From positions 124,001 through 188,000 of the forward strand of contig NZ_JACHGP010000015.1 of the NCBI RefSeq assembly GCF_014202335.1: DNA of 64,000 bases, written 5' to 3'. Shown here one piece after another: positions 1-9,585 of the stretch. This DNA comes from Mycobacterium sp. AZCC_0083. Its GTDB lineage: Bacteria > Actinomycetota > Actinomycetes > Mycobacteriales > Mycobacteriaceae. The position numbers were made by a program, and so were the translations under genes. The notes under the pieces are model-generated. The model did no database searches and had not been told where the DNA came from. It was given only the letters and a program-made list of their open reading frames with translations. How positions within the stretch are numbered: position 1 is the stretch's first letter; the number at the start of each line of letters is the position of its first letter.

Positions 1-198
1 GTAGTTCTCATTAATGGCATTATGATACATCTTGCACCCGATCTACGAGTACGAACGACCAGCGTTGCACTGCAACCCGAACAGCTGCGCCGGTCCTGCC
101 AATGTTCCGCGGATGAATCAAGGAGCCCTCAATGATTAACACCGCCCCGCGGGCGATCGATGGGTCGCACCGGTTCCCCACCGCACCCAAGAGGCCCG

Positions 199-2433
199 AT
201 GCCAGTCGCACTCACCGATGACCAGAGCGCACTTGCGCAGACCGTCGCCGGCTTCGCCGAGCACCACGGTGCACGCGAGTCCACCCGCAAGGACACGGCC
301 AATCACAAAGCCGGCGAGCGTCCGGACCATTGGCGTGAACTGATTGACTTGGGTTTGCACGCCGTGCATCTATCCGAGGAGGTGGGCGGCCAGGGTGGTT
401 CGATCGACGATCTCGCGGTCGTCGTCGCCGAAGCGGGCCGCGCTCTGCTGCCTGGTCCGCTGTTGCCGACGGTGTGCGCCAGTGCGGTCGTGTCGACCGC
501 CGACATCGATGACGCCGCCGTCGGCGTCCTCAAGCGCCTCGCCGACGGTACTACCGCCGCCGTGCTTGGGCCCCGATCGTCTCTGACGATCAGCGAGCAC
601 GACGGACGGGCGCGACTCGACGGCGAAAGCGCCGCAACGCTGGGCGCAGCATCGGCCGAGTTGTTCGTCGTGGCCGCACAGCCTGATACCGCGTCGGAGG
701 CTGCTCCCAGGTGGTTCGTGGTGGATCGCCGGAGTGCAGGCGTCGACGTCGACGTCGTGAACGGTGTCGACCTAGGTCGCGATCTCGCGGCCGTTCGGTT
801 CCGCGACGTCGACGTCTCCGAGGCGGTACGTCTGAGCGGCATCGACGCCGATCAAGCCGCCGACTTCATCGTGGCGATGATGGCCGTCGAGGCCGCAGGC
901 ATCATCGGCTGGTGCTCGGACGCCGCGACCGAATTCGTCAAGTCACGCAGTCAATTCGGCAGACCGATCGGTGCATTTCAAGCGGTGCAACACCGCGTAG
1001 CGCAACTGCGCATCACCAGCGAGCTGGCTACGGCCGCGGCATGGGACGGCGTGCGAGGGCTCACCGACACCTCAGGGCAACGCAGTCACGCCGTCGCCGG
1101 GGCGGCCGTCATGGCCCTCGGTCGAGCCGTGCACGCGGCGGTGGAATGTCTTGCATTGCACGGTGCCATCGGCTTCACCTGGGAGCACGACGTCCACTTG
1201 TACTGGCGGCGCGCCATCGCACTGGCTGGGCTGGCCGGGCCGGTGGAGTCATGGGAGGCGCGACTCGGCGCGGCCGCCATCGACGGTCCGCGGGACTTCG
1301 CCGTGACTCTGCCCGACGCTGAGGACGAGTTCCGGCGGCAAGTCGCCCGGGTACTCGATCAGGCTGCGGCACTGAGCAACCCGCACCCTTCACCGATGGG
1401 CGACAACGACGCGGTGAACACCGGCCCGCGCCGTGCCCTACTCGCCGAGAATGGGCTCGTCACCCCGTCCTTGTCCCGTCCGTGGGGGCTCGATGCCAGC
1501 CCCTTGCAACAGCTGATCGTGCAGGAGGAATTCGACCGCCGCGGGCTCGAGCAGCCGTCGATGGCCGTCGGCCAATGGGTCTTGCCCGTCGTGCTCAAAC
1601 ACGGAACGCCCGAACAGATCGCGGCGCTGACAGCGCCTTCCCTGTGCGGGGAGCTGATCTGGTGTCAATTGTTCAGTGAACCGGACGCCGGCTCCGACGT
1701 GGCCTCACTGACGTTGCGCGCCACGAAGACCGATGGCGGATGGCTGTTGAGCGGCCAGAAGATCTGGACGACCCAGGCGCACCTCGCCGACTGGGGGTTG
1801 TGCCTGGCGCGCACCGGAGCCGAGGATTCCAAGCACCGGGGCCTGAGCATGTTCCTGATCGACATGACCAACCCGAAGTTGGACGTGCGGCCCATCAAAC
1901 AAGCCAACGGCCAGGCAGACTTCAACGAGGTCTTCTTCGACGAAGCGTTCGTGCCCGATGCAGAGTTGCTCGGACAACCGGGCGAGGGTTGGGCGCTCAC
2001 CATCGACACCCTCGCCCAGGAAAGACTGTTCATCGGCACCTACCGCGACACCGGCAACGAACAGCGCATCCGGCACATCGTCGACGACAGCCGGTACGCC
2101 GGGTCTCGCGAAGACGCGTTACGCGCACTGGGCCGCATCAGCGCACGCGGGGCAGCGATCGCCGCGATGAACCTGCGCGAGACGTTGCGCAGGCTGCAGG
2201 GGCACAGTCCCGGGCCTGCCACCAGCATCGGCAAGGCCGCAGCCTCGATGCTGCACGTCGACGCTGCCGCGGCTGCGCTGAATCTGATCGGCCCTGCGGG
2301 CGCAGTCGGCGAAATCCAGTGTGAACCCGTCTTTCACGAGCTCGACATCCCGACCTGGGTCATCGGCGGGGGCACACTGGAGATTCAGCTGAATACGATC
2401 GCCACCTTCGTCCTAGGGATGCCTCGAGGCTGA
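199..2433 (+). CDS. Fused two-domain acyl-CoA dehydrogenase (FadE type)
   Basis: Predicted flavoprotein of 744 aa that introduces an alpha-beta double bond into an acyl-CoA. It holds two acyl-CoA dehydrogenase modules in tandem (about residues 1-370 and 390-744), the layout of mycobacterial FadE34-type proteins, where each half is otherwise a separate subunit. The first half has the GFTWEHDVHLYWRR segment near residue 330, where the family's catalytic glutamate sits. The second half has the flavin-side motif FSEPDAGSDVAS near 490 and a C-terminal GGTLEIQLNTIA. I chose the ATG at 199 because a purine-rich AAGAGG lies five bases upstream; an in-frame ATG at 160 lacks this. The stop overlaps the next start by one base (TGATG), so it is translationally coupled to the SMP-30-like gene. 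The substrate is not determined; steroid side-chain or branched acyl-CoA is possible from FadE34-like layout and the nearby FadD. Confidence 0.9.
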   Translation: MPVALTDDQSALAQTVAGFAEHHGARESTRKDTANHKAGERPDHWRELIDLGLHAVHLSEEVGGQGGSIDDLAVVVAEAGRALLPGPLLPTVCASAVVSTADIDDAAVGVLKRLADGTTAAVLGPRSSLTISEHDGRARLDGESAATLGAASAELFVVAAQPDTASEAAPRWFVVDRRSAGVDVDVVNGVDLGRDLAAVRFRDVDVSEAVRLSGIDADQAADFIVAMMAVEAAGIIGWCSDAATEFVKSRSQFGRPIGAFQAVQHRVAQLRITSELATAAAWDGVRGLTDTSGQRSHAVAGAAVMALGRAVHAAVECLALHGAIGFTWEHDVHLYWRRAIALAGLAGPVESWEARLGAAAIDGPRDFAVTLPDAEDEFRRQVARVLDQAAALSNPHPSPMGDNDAVNTGPRRALLAENGLVTPSLSRPWGLDASPLQQLIVQEEFDRRGLEQPSMAVGQWVLPVVLKHGTPEQIAALTAPSLCGELIWCQLFSEPDAGSDVASLTLRATKTDGGWLLSGQKIWTTQAHLADWGLCLARTGAEDSKHRGLSMFLIDMTNPKLDVRPIKQANGQADFNEVFFDEAFVPDAELLGQPGEGWALTIDTLAQERLFIGTYRDTGNEQRIRHIVDDSRYAGSREDALRALGRISARGAAIAAMNLRETLRRLQGHSPGPATSIGKAAASMLHVDAAAAALNLIGPAGAVGEIQCEPVFHELDIPTWVIGGGTLEIQLNTIATFVLGMPRG

Positions 2434-3302
2434 TGAACCGACACAACTCCACCATCGACATCGTGGCCGACGGGTTGCGCATGCCAGAGTGCCCCCGTTG
2501 GCACGACGGGCATCTGTGGTTCTCCGATATCCGCGGCGATACCGTCTGCCGCATCGACGACGGCCACGTCTCGGTCGTCTACCGCTTCCCGTCGGGCGAG
2601 GAACCCGCGGGCCTGGGCTGGCTGCCCAACGGGGATCTGCTGGTGGCCGGCATGGCCAAACGCCTCATCTACCGGATCTCCGACGGGGTCGCCACCGTGC
2701 ACGCCGACGTGAGACCGCTTGCACCCCATCAGATCAACGACATGATCGTGACGTCTGACGGCACGGCGTTCGTCACCCAACTCGGCTTCGACCTCGACGC
2801 GCCCCAACCAGAACCCCGGCCCACAGTGGTGATCCGCGTCGACCCCGATGGCACTGCGAGCGCGGCGGCCGACGACCTGATGGTGCCCAACGGCATCGCC
2901 ATTGATGACGCCGAAACCAGGATCGTGATCGCCGAATCCGGAGCCGCGCGGCTGAACAGCTACACCCATCGCGGCGGCATGCTGCTCGACCGCATCACCG
3001 AACCACTGCCCGCCACAGACGCCGTCCCGTTCAGCGCGCCGGACGGCATATGCCTCGACGAGCAGGGTGGCCGCTGGGTGGCCGACTCGATCAACAAGCG
3101 CGTGTTTCGGGTTTGCGACGGGGCGATCACCGACGAACACCTCCTCGAAAACTTCGCGCTGGCCTGCGTTCTTGGCGACCACGACCGACGCAGCCTTTAC
3201 GTCTGTGTCACCGACGCCTGGCACAAGTCCGACATCTCCGAGCAGCCGGCCGGGCACATCCTGCGGCTTCGGGTCGCAGTTCCCGGCGTCGGACGCCCGT
3301 AA
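2433..3302 (+). CDS. SMP-30/gluconolactonase family protein
   Basis: A 289-aa six-bladed beta-propeller of the SMP-30/gluconolactonase/LRE family, which hydrolyse lactones or related esters with a divalent metal. Family metal ligands appear in order: Glu in MPECPRWHDGHLWFSDI near the N terminus, Asn in VPNGIAID near the middle and Asp in SAPDGICLDEQG near residue 205. No signal peptide, so probably cytoplasmic. It starts on the last base of the upstream acyl-CoA dehydrogenase stop and is followed after 34 bp by a fadD-like gene, so it likely belongs to a catabolic operon and may open a lactone intermediate of the same pathway. The exact substrate cannot be read from the sequence. Confidence 0.85.
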   Translation: MNRHNSTIDIVADGLRMPECPRWHDGHLWFSDIRGDTVCRIDDGHVSVVYRFPSGEEPAGLGWLPNGDLLVAGMAKRLIYRISDGVATVHADVRPLAPHQINDMIVTSDGTAFVTQLGFDLDAPQPEPRPTVVIRVDPDGTASAAADDLMVPNGIAIDDAETRIVIAESGAARLNSYTHRGGMLLDRITEPLPATDAVPFSAPDGICLDEQGGRWVADSINKRVFRVCDGAITDEHLLENFALACVLGDHDRRSLYVCVTDAWHKSDISEQPAGHILRLRVAVPGVGRP

Positions 3303-3336
3303 AGTCCCTGCCCCCAAAACAGAGCCAGGAAACACC

Positions 3337-4992
3337 ATGAACGGCCCCACCCTCTTCGACTTGTCCTCGGTCTTCTCCGCAGTGGCTGCCGCCGTCCCGG
3401 ATCAAGACATGCTTGTGTGGCGGGATCGCCGCGTGACGTACAGCGAGGTCGATCGCCGCATCGATGCCATTGCCGCGTACTTACGCACGACGGATCTCGG
3501 CTGTCATACCGAACGGAAGGATCTGGCGCGGCATGAATCCGGGCAAGACCACCTCGGCATCTATCTGCGCAACGGCACCGAGTACCTCGAGGCGATGATC
3601 GCGGGCTACCGCGCGCGCGTCGCGCCCTTCAACGTCAGCTACCGATACGTCGAGGACGAACTCACCTTTCTGCTCGCCGATTCCAATGCGCGTGCCCTCG
3701 CCTATCATGCAGAGTTCGCACCGCGCATTGCCGCCATCCGGGCAGACCTGCCCCATCTGCGGGTGCTCATCCAGGTCGCCGACGACTCAGGTCACGAACT
3801 GCTGCCAGGGGCAGTCGACTACGAAACCGTCATCGCGGCAACACAACCCACGGCATCGCAGCCCGGACCCTCCGGCGAGGATTTGTACATCCTCTACACG
3901 GGCGGCACCACGGGCATGCCAAAAGGAGTGTTGTGGAGACAGCACGACATCTTCCTCGCCGCGATGGGTGGACGTCCCTTCGGCAGCGCTGGGCCCCTGG
4001 CGTCCTATGCCGAACTCGCCGACCGCGTACGCCAGGCGGCTGGCGCAGTCTCGCTGTTGATGTTGCCGCCGTTCATCCACGGCGCCGCGCAATGGGGCGC
4101 GTTCCATGCCATCACCATGGGCGGGCGCATCGTCATTCCCGACGACGTGCGCCGTCTCGACGCTCACGAGGTGTTACGGCTGGCGGAGCGCGAGAGAGTG
4201 CTCAGCATCCCCGTGGTGGGCGACGCCATGGCGCGGCCCCTTGTCGAGGCCCTCGAACACCGGCAGTACGACCTGACGTCCTTGGCCGCGATCTCCAACG
4301 GCGGAGCACCTCTGTCACCGCCGATGCGTCAACGGATCATGGTGGCCTTGCCGCACGTGTCGATCATCGACGGCGTTGGCGCCTCTGAATCGGGCATGCA
4401 ACTAAATGCGTCCACCAACAACGACTGCCAGCCGGAGACTGCGACGTTCCCTCCCCAACCCGACACCGCCGTCCTCTCGGCCGAGCGGGACAGGATTCTC
4501 GCACCCGGCGAAGGAGACGGCTGGCTGGCTCGGCGCGACCTCATCCCGCTCGGCTACCTCGGCGATCCCGACAAGACCGAGCAAACCTTTCCCACTGTCA
4601 ACGGAACGCGGTGGTCGGTGCCCGGCGACCGCGCGCGCATCCTGCCCGACGGGCGCATCGAGCTTCTCGGTCGTGATTCTCTGACCATCAATTCCGGTGG
4701 CGAGAAGATCTACGTCGAAGAAGTCGAGCGCGCCATCGCCGCCCACCCCGCAGTCAGCGATGTCATCGTGGTCGGCCGCCCCTCACCGCGTTGGGGCAGT
4801 GAAGCGATCGCCATCATCGCTCTCGCCGCCGAAACATCGGTCGCAGACCACGAACTCATAAACACCTGCCGAGGCCACATCGCCGATTACAAGATCCCCA
4901 AGGCATTCATTCGCGCGCCGATGATCATCCGCTCCCCCGCCGGAAAGGCCGACTACCGATGGGCGGCCGCCCTCGCAGCGGCACAGGCATAG
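3337..4992 (+). CDS. Acyl-CoA synthetase (FadD family)
   Basis: ANL-superfamily acid:CoA ligase of 551 aa that activates a carboxylic acid through an acyl-AMP. The ATP-binding loop YTGGTTGMPKGV lies near residue 187, and the C-terminal GDRARILPDGRIELLGRDS and SGGEKIYVEEVE segments (about 430-460) carry the hinge and adenylation motifs. The catalytic C-terminal lysine region SPAGKADYRW is present near residue 540. The YTGGTTG variant of the loop resembles FadD19-type steroid side-chain CoA ligases, but this is a resemblance only. The open frame extends upstream to 3067, but the ATG at 3337 has AGGAA five bases before it and begins with a typical N terminus. It follows the SMP-30-like gene by 34 bp in the same direction, so it is probably co-transcribed. 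Confidence 0.9.
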   Translation: MNGPTLFDLSSVFSAVAAAVPDQDMLVWRDRRVTYSEVDRRIDAIAAYLRTTDLGCHTERKDLARHESGQDHLGIYLRNGTEYLEAMIAGYRARVAPFNVSYRYVEDELTFLLADSNARALAYHAEFAPRIAAIRADLPHLRVLIQVADDSGHELLPGAVDYETVIAATQPTASQPGPSGEDLYILYTGGTTGMPKGVLWRQHDIFLAAMGGRPFGSAGPLASYAELADRVRQAAGAVSLLMLPPFIHGAAQWGAFHAITMGGRIVIPDDVRRLDAHEVLRLAERERVLSIPVVGDAMARPLVEALEHRQYDLTSLAAISNGGAPLSPPMRQRIMVALPHVSIIDGVGASESGMQLNASTNNDCQPETATFPPQPDTAVLSAERDRILAPGEGDGWLARRDLIPLGYLGDPDKTEQTFPTVNGTRWSVPGDRARILPDGRIELLGRDSLTINSGGEKIYVEEVERAIAAHPAVSDVIVVGRPSPRWGSEAIAIIALAAETSVADHELINTCRGHIADYKIPKAFIRAPMIIRSPAGKADYRWAAALAAAQA

Positions 4993-5004
4993 CGCCGCAA
5001 GATC

Positions 5005-5547
5005 ATGAGACATCAAGGCATCGCACGGGAATTCGTGGCGAGATCCACGCGCTACCACTTATGCATCGGCGCTCAGGACGTCGGCGAGCTGGTCGACTTG
5101 GCCGGGGGCTGGATGTGTGACCGGATCCTCGCCGGCTGGGACGTCAGCGTGGCCGTCTCCGAACCGCGCGACCTACGCCCCCTCCAGATCCTCGGAGTGC
5201 CAACGTTCGTCACCCATCAACGATTCGGATCGATCAGCGATGGCACCGCCTCCATTGCCGTCGCACCCGGCATCTTCGAAACCAACGACCACATTCGCGG
5301 TGTGGTTCTACATGCCCTCGACGAGGATGCCGTTGAGGTCACGTTCTGGGGCCCGTCCCTTCCCAGCGACCTCCAGGGTCGACTCGAGAAGCGGCAACAT
5401 CGACTCAGCCTCGCAGCCCGCGCATTCAAGGCACATGCCCTTGCGGCAGCCGCGGTTCCGGGCGCCACGATGAGTGGGACGGAAGACATCTACAGCTCCA
5501 CTGCGTGGAACGACCCATCCAGACACGGCCCGACGACCATCGCCTAG
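5005..5547 (+). CDS. Hypothetical protein, 180 aa
   Basis: An unrecognised 180-aa protein 12 bp downstream of the fadD-like gene and probably in the same operon. It is mixed alpha/beta in character, has no signal peptide or membrane segment, and has a cluster of Cys/Gly (CIGAQDVGELVDLAGGWMCDR) near residues 23-43 and a small-residue C-terminal region. The ribosome-binding site is weak, which fits translational coupling to the upstream gene. No catalytic motif was recognised. It is immediately followed by an antisense remnant of a molybdopterin oxidoreductase gene, so the operon's 3' end may have been rearranged. Confidence 0.6.
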   Translation: MRHQGIAREFVARSTRYHLCIGAQDVGELVDLAGGWMCDRILAGWDVSVAVSEPRDLRPLQILGVPTFVTHQRFGSISDGTASIAVAPGIFETNDHIRGVVLHALDEDAVEVTFWGPSLPSDLQGRLEKRQHRLSLAARAFKAHALAAAAVPGATMSGTEDIYSSTAWNDPSRHGPTTIA

Positions 5548-5552
5548 CGGCG

Positions 5553-5773
5553 TCACGGCGTCGAGGTGACGGCTACCCAGGTGTTGTTGCTGCGGCGTTG
5601 CCGGTGAAGGTGTCGGTGAGCGAAGGATCGTGCAGCAGGTTGACATTCGCACCGGGTAACGTAGCAGCGAGTTGCCAGCCGACGCCAGGCTCGCTGTGGC
5701 CCGAGCCATTCGGCACGGCGATGGTTCCGTGACCACGCCACGTGATCTGCTCCCAGGCGCGCCGCTCTCTCAC
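5553..5773 (-). pseudogene. Fragment of molybdopterin oxidoreductase C terminus
   Basis: On the minus strand this stretch encodes GTIAVPNGSGHSEPGVGW and NLLHDPSLTDTFTGNAA, nearly the same as the last ~55 residues of the intact molybdopterin oxidoreductase at 7432-9585. The nucleotide match runs over about 175 bp (5566-5740 against 7440-7613) in the same orientation. A frameshift separates TGNAA from NNTWVAVTSTP, and there is no upstream remainder of the gene. This is a broken duplicate, not a functional gene. Confidence 0.85.
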
Positions 5774-5932
5774 AAGTCGTCGAACAACGGGAGACGTGGC
5801 ATCACCCGGCAGCAGGCCCCGCGAGGAACAGATCCGGCCTTGCGACCACTAACCCATCCCTACTAAACGATTAGGAGTGTTCATGCTCGTGAGTAACTAC
5901 CATCAGTTGGGCTCTGTCCGGAGAGGCGACGC
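5774..5932. other. Non-coding gap, nothing recognised
   Basis: This short stretch between the oxidoreductase remnant and the 3' end of the 417-aa gene has only spurious small frames. No hairpin terminator or operator was recognised. Confidence 0.5.
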
Positions 5933-7186
5933 TCAGATCATAGTGAGCGGAATTGATTGTCTGGATTGGAATTCGAAGTGTGCTCCAGAGCTAATCTCGG
6001 CGATGGACACCTCCGCCATCACGGGGGCGGGTACGTCATTACGCACGATGACGGCAGTCCAATCCTGGTCGTCGCCATACATCCGGACATCGAGGTGCGC
6101 GTCGACGGCCGTGACGATGGCTTGCAAGGGGCGCGGATCGGCAGGCGTGCACAACGAAATCCATGCATCATCGCGGTGAGCGTCAGACCGATAGACGGTG
6201 AGTTCGGCTGAGTTGACGTCGGCATTGACATATGCCGATGGGTTGATCAGCGGGTGCAGTTCAACTACCTGTGCCGCGCCGTCGATGTCGGCGGCCATGT
6301 TCAGCGCATGTCGAATCCGCTTGGCCGCCAGTCCGGCGATGCCGATCAGGGATCGAGTGCGCACGTCGCGGGCAGTCTCCGCATCGGTGAAGCTCTGCAC
6401 GGAGTGTCCGAACGCCAACGAGAGTAAGTGCATCTGCACGCACACCTCGTCGGCCATGCGGACCAACGCAGACTTGGAAAAAGCGCCGAAGTCTAGATCC
6501 GACAGCAGCGGACCTGAATAGTCGGACAACCCTTCGTCAGTGTCATCAATCGATGCCAGTTCGACGCGGGCCGCATGTTTGGCGGCGATGGTGGCGAGGC
6601 CAGGATGTGGCTGCGTCTCCGGGTAAGACTCGTCGATGATCACCGTCCACGCGCAGGGCGGCTTATTCCTATCGGCCGCCGGCCGGGGTGGCCGATGGAT
6701 CGGCCGCAGTTGCGCTTTGGGATTGGTGGCCACTGCGGTCGCATCGAAGGTAGGGTCCTCCACGGTGTGGCACATCCCAATCACCATTTCTTCACCTAGC
6801 GGTTCGAAGTCGTTCAGGCCGCCGCAGTCGTTCACCTGAAACTCGCCGTGCCAACGATCCGCAACCGTGAACCGGAAGTCCATGTATTGCGGTGGAGACC
6901 CGATGTCGAGTTGAAAACCTTTGAAGATGGTGGCGACGTCGTTGTCTTCGTAGCGCAGTGCCCGCTGCATTCTCTTGGTGTAGAGCGGACTGGATGACGC
7001 CCATTCGTCGATCGCAATCCGGGTCATGGCCTCGCGGCCGAGGTCCTTGAGGCACCAGACCAAACTGGCGCGATCGATCATGCACCCGATCAGTAGCAAC
7101 TCGGGTAGTAAGACGCTCAGTTCTTCTCGGGACAGCATGGCGTACCGGCTGGGTTGCATTACGGACATGCTTTCAAGGCCCTTCAC
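5933..7186 (-). CDS. Unrecognised conserved-looking protein, ~417 aa
   Basis: A long protein with normal coding character whose family I do not recognise. It starts either at GTG 7186 or, more likely, at ATG 7168 (residue 7, MSVMQPSRYAML), preceded by AAGG. The N-terminal third is rich in Leu, Met and Cys (LLPELLLIGCMIDRASLVWC). The middle holds a polar, proline-rich segment (HRPPRPAADRNKPP near 175) and the C-terminal half looks alpha/beta. No signal peptide or clear membrane helix is seen. It stands alone, reading away from a palindromic operator-like site at 7284-7297. It may respond to a TetR-type repressor whose gene is not adjacent. Confidence 0.65.
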   Translation of the reverse strand: MKGLESMSVMQPSRYAMLSREELSVLLPELLLIGCMIDRASLVWCLKDLGREAMTRIAIDEWASSSPLYTKRMQRALRYEDNDVATIFKGFQLDIGSPPQYMDFRFTVADRWHGEFQVNDCGGLNDFEPLGEEMVIGMCHTVEDPTFDATAVATNPKAQLRPIHRPPRPAADRNKPPCAWTVIIDESYPETQPHPGLATIAAKHAARVELASIDDTDEGLSDYSGPLLSDLDFGAFSKSALVRMADEVCVQMHLLSLAFGHSVQSFTDAETARDVRTRSLIGIAGLAAKRIRHALNMAADIDGAAQVVELHPLINPSAYVNADVNSAELTVYRSDAHRDDAWISLCTPADPRPLQAIVTAVDAHLDVRMYGDDQDWTAVIVRNDVPAPVMAEVSIAEISSGAHFEFQSRQSIPLTMI

Positions 7187-7283
7187 TATCGCGAGGCGGC
7201 GCTAGAGCACCGCGCACTTACCAACAGATATAGATCCCACCGCGAAGCGTGCGATCCTTCGATCGGCGTACACACACCTTAGC

Positions 7284-7297
7284 TAGACAAGTGTCTA
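7284..7297. promoter_or_regulatory. Operator-like inverted repeat TAGACA-AG-TGTCTA
   Basis: Perfect 6-bp arms TAGACA and TGTCTA separated by two bases lie about 100-115 bp upstream of the 417-aa gene (minus strand). Size and layout fit a TetR-family operator. No regulator gene is next to it. Confidence 0.45.
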
Positions 7298-7431
7298 ATC
7301 TACTACTCCTGCATCCGACTCAGTTGCGCCATGCACCGGCTGGCCCGAGTTCAAAATCGGTACAAATAACCATCATTGACTGCCGGTTTGTCCCGCAGGC
7401 AAAACTGGACTGCGGTACAGATACGGCCAAG

Positions 7432-9585
7432 TCATGCCCGAGTGACAGCTACCCAGGTGTTGTTGACTGCGGCGTTGCCGGTGAAGGTGTCGGTGAGCGA
7501 AGGGTCGTGCAGCAGATTGACATTCGCGCCAGGTAAGGACGCGGCGAGTCGCCAGCCGACGCCAGGCTCGCGGTGGCCCCAGCCGTGTGGGACGGCGATG
7601 GTTCCGGGGCGGATGTCATCACTGACCTCGAGGGTGACCGCGATCGAGCCGACGGGCGAGGTGACCGTGACCGGTGCGCCGTCGATGAGGGCGCGGGCGG
7701 CGGCGTCGGCGGGGTGCATGAGGGCAGTGCAACGGTCGCGGCCCGTGACCATCGACGGCACGTTGTGCAGCCAGGAGTTGTTGCTACGCAGGTGGCGGCG
7801 GCCGATGAGTTTGAGATCGTATCCATCCGCGGGCGCGGTCTCGCTACTGCCATTGCGCGCGTGGTCAAGTAATGTGCGTGCGGCCGTGACGAACTCGTCG
7901 GGGGCCAGGTGCACTTTCCGGTCCTTCGTGCCGATCAGCGAACGCAGTCGGGGCTGCAGCGGGCCGAGGTCGATGCCACCAGCCGCCGCGCGCACCTTCG
8001 CGACGGTCAACCCCTTGCGTCCCCGCCGCAGGACGCCATACGGACCCGTGGCCACCCCCAGCCTCATCAACCGCATCGGACTCAGCTGCTTGATCAAGCG
8101 ATGGAACGCGCGAGAGGTGAATCGGCGCGCCGGAATCGGGACCATCTCGGTGATCAAGCGGGCCATGATGTGCCAATCCTCGAGCCCGTCGTGCGGTGGT
8201 TCGAAGACCCGTGCGTCGTAGCGGAGATTGTTGCGCACGCTATACACCGTGTACAGGATGTTTATTTCATCCTCGCGCTCGAGCGGTGAGATGGGTGGCA
8301 GGATGATATCGGCGTGCCGGGTCGTTTCGGTGATGTACATGTCCACGGCCACACAGAAATCCAGCGATTCCAGCGCTGCGTCCAGCTTGCCGCGCTGCGG
8401 TGTGGAGAGCACCGGATTGCCCGCGAAGATGATCATCGCGCGGATCTGTTCCGCGCCCTCGTTGAAGATCTCATCGACCAACGCCGCGACCGGCATTTCG
8501 CCGCGGAACGACTTGTAGGTGCCGGACCGATCCGTCGACGTACCGTGTCCCGGCGACATCCCCTTCGTGAGCCGGGGCAGATCGATCGCCGGCTTGGCGA
8601 ACATCTGCCCGCCCGGCCGATCCAGATTTCCGGTCACCGCGTTGACGGCGTTGACCAGCCAGTGTGTGAGCGTCCCGGTGACCTGCAGACACACTCCGAT
8701 CCGCGCGTACAGAACTGCGGAATCGGCCGCCGCGTGTTCGCGCGCCAACCGTCGAATCGTCTCGGCGTCCACACCCGTCAAGGGCGCGGCCATGTCCGGT
8801 GTGGCCTCGGCGACCAACGCCCGCAACTCGTCCCAGCCGGTGCACTGCGCCCGAATCTTGCTGTCATGGCAGAGGTTTTCCGCGACCAACACGTGCAACA
8901 TCGCCAACAGCAGGTATACATCGCTGCCGGGTTCAACGGCCACGTGCTCGTCGGCCAGCCTCGCCGTCTCGGTGCGGCGTGGATCGATGACCACTACCGT
9001 CCCGCGGTTGCGCACGTCCCGAATGCGCTGCTTGGCGTTGGGCATGGTGGACACCGATCCGTTCGATACCGCCGGATTCGCACCCATGATCACCAGCCGA
9101 TCCGTGCGATCGATGTCGGCGACCGGCATCAGGACACTCGACCCGAACATCTGCCACGCCACGAACTCCTGCGGAAGCTGGTCGATCGAGGACGCCGAGT
9201 AGAAGTTGCGGGTCGCCAACACCGCACGCAGCAGTCCGGCGTGGATCACGGCGGACGTGTGTGCCGCCGGATTGCCCATGTACATCCCGATTGCGTGGGG
9301 ACCGTGGTCGTGGCGGACCTGGCGCAGCCGCCGCCCGATCTCCTCGAACGCCTCATCCCATCCGATCGGCTCGAACCGGTCGCCGACCCGGCGCACTGGT
9401 GTGCGCAACCGATCCGGGTCGTGGTGCAGCCCGCCCATCGCAATGGCCTTTGGGCAGATGTACCCGTGCGATATCACGTCTTCGGGATTGCCTTGGATCC
9501 GCATGACCTGGTCCCCATCCACGGTCACCAGAATTCCGCACTGTGCCTCACACAACGTGCATTGCCGTGCGATGGTGGTGCTCAT
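7432..9585 (-). CDS. Molybdopterin-dependent oxidoreductase (DMSO reductase superfamily)
   Basis: A 717-aa molybdopterin/4Fe-4S oxidoreductase of the formate dehydrogenase/nitrate reductase type. The N terminus carries the cluster motif CTLCEAQCGI followed by YICPKA (CX2CX3C...C, residues 9-45). Molybdopterin-dinucleotide contacts follow (MGANPAVSNGS near 170, VVIDPRRTETA near 200), and the C-terminal molydop-binding barrel contains APVTVTSPVGSIAV and ends PGVGWRLAASLPGANVN. There is no Tat signal, so it is probably cytoplasmic, and no electron-transfer subunit is adjacent. Its ATG overlaps the upstream LLM flavin oxidoreductase stop by four bases (ATGA), so the two are coupled and may share a pathway. 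The donor, acceptor and substrate cannot be told from the sequence. A broken copy of its 3' end sits at 5553-5773. Confidence 0.88.
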   Translation of the reverse strand: MSTTIARQCTLCEAQCGILVTVDGDQVMRIQGNPEDVISHGYICPKAIAMGGLHHDPDRLRTPVRRVGDRFEPIGWDEAFEEIGRRLRQVRHDHGPHAIGMYMGNPAAHTSAVIHAGLLRAVLATRNFYSASSIDQLPQEFVAWQMFGSSVLMPVADIDRTDRLVIMGANPAVSNGSVSTMPNAKQRIRDVRNRGTVVVIDPRRTETARLADEHVAVEPGSDVYLLLAMLHVLVAENLCHDSKIRAQCTGWDELRALVAEATPDMAAPLTGVDAETIRRLAREHAAADSAVLYARIGVCLQVTGTLTHWLVNAVNAVTGNLDRPGGQMFAKPAIDLPRLTKGMSPGHGTSTDRSGTYKSFRGEMPVAALVDEIFNEGAEQIRAMIIFAGNPVLSTPQRGKLDAALESLDFCVAVDMYITETTRHADIILPPISPLEREDEINILYTVYSVRNNLRYDARVFEPPHDGLEDWHIMARLITEMVPIPARRFTSRAFHRLIKQLSPMRLMRLGVATGPYGVLRRGRKGLTVAKVRAAAGGIDLGPLQPRLRSLIGTKDRKVHLAPDEFVTAARTLLDHARNGSSETAPADGYDLKLIGRRHLRSNNSWLHNVPSMVTGRDRCTALMHPADAAARALIDGAPVTVTSPVGSIAVTLEVSDDIRPGTIAVPHGWGHREPGVGWRLAASLPGANVNLLHDPSLTDTFTGNAAVNNTWVAVTRA

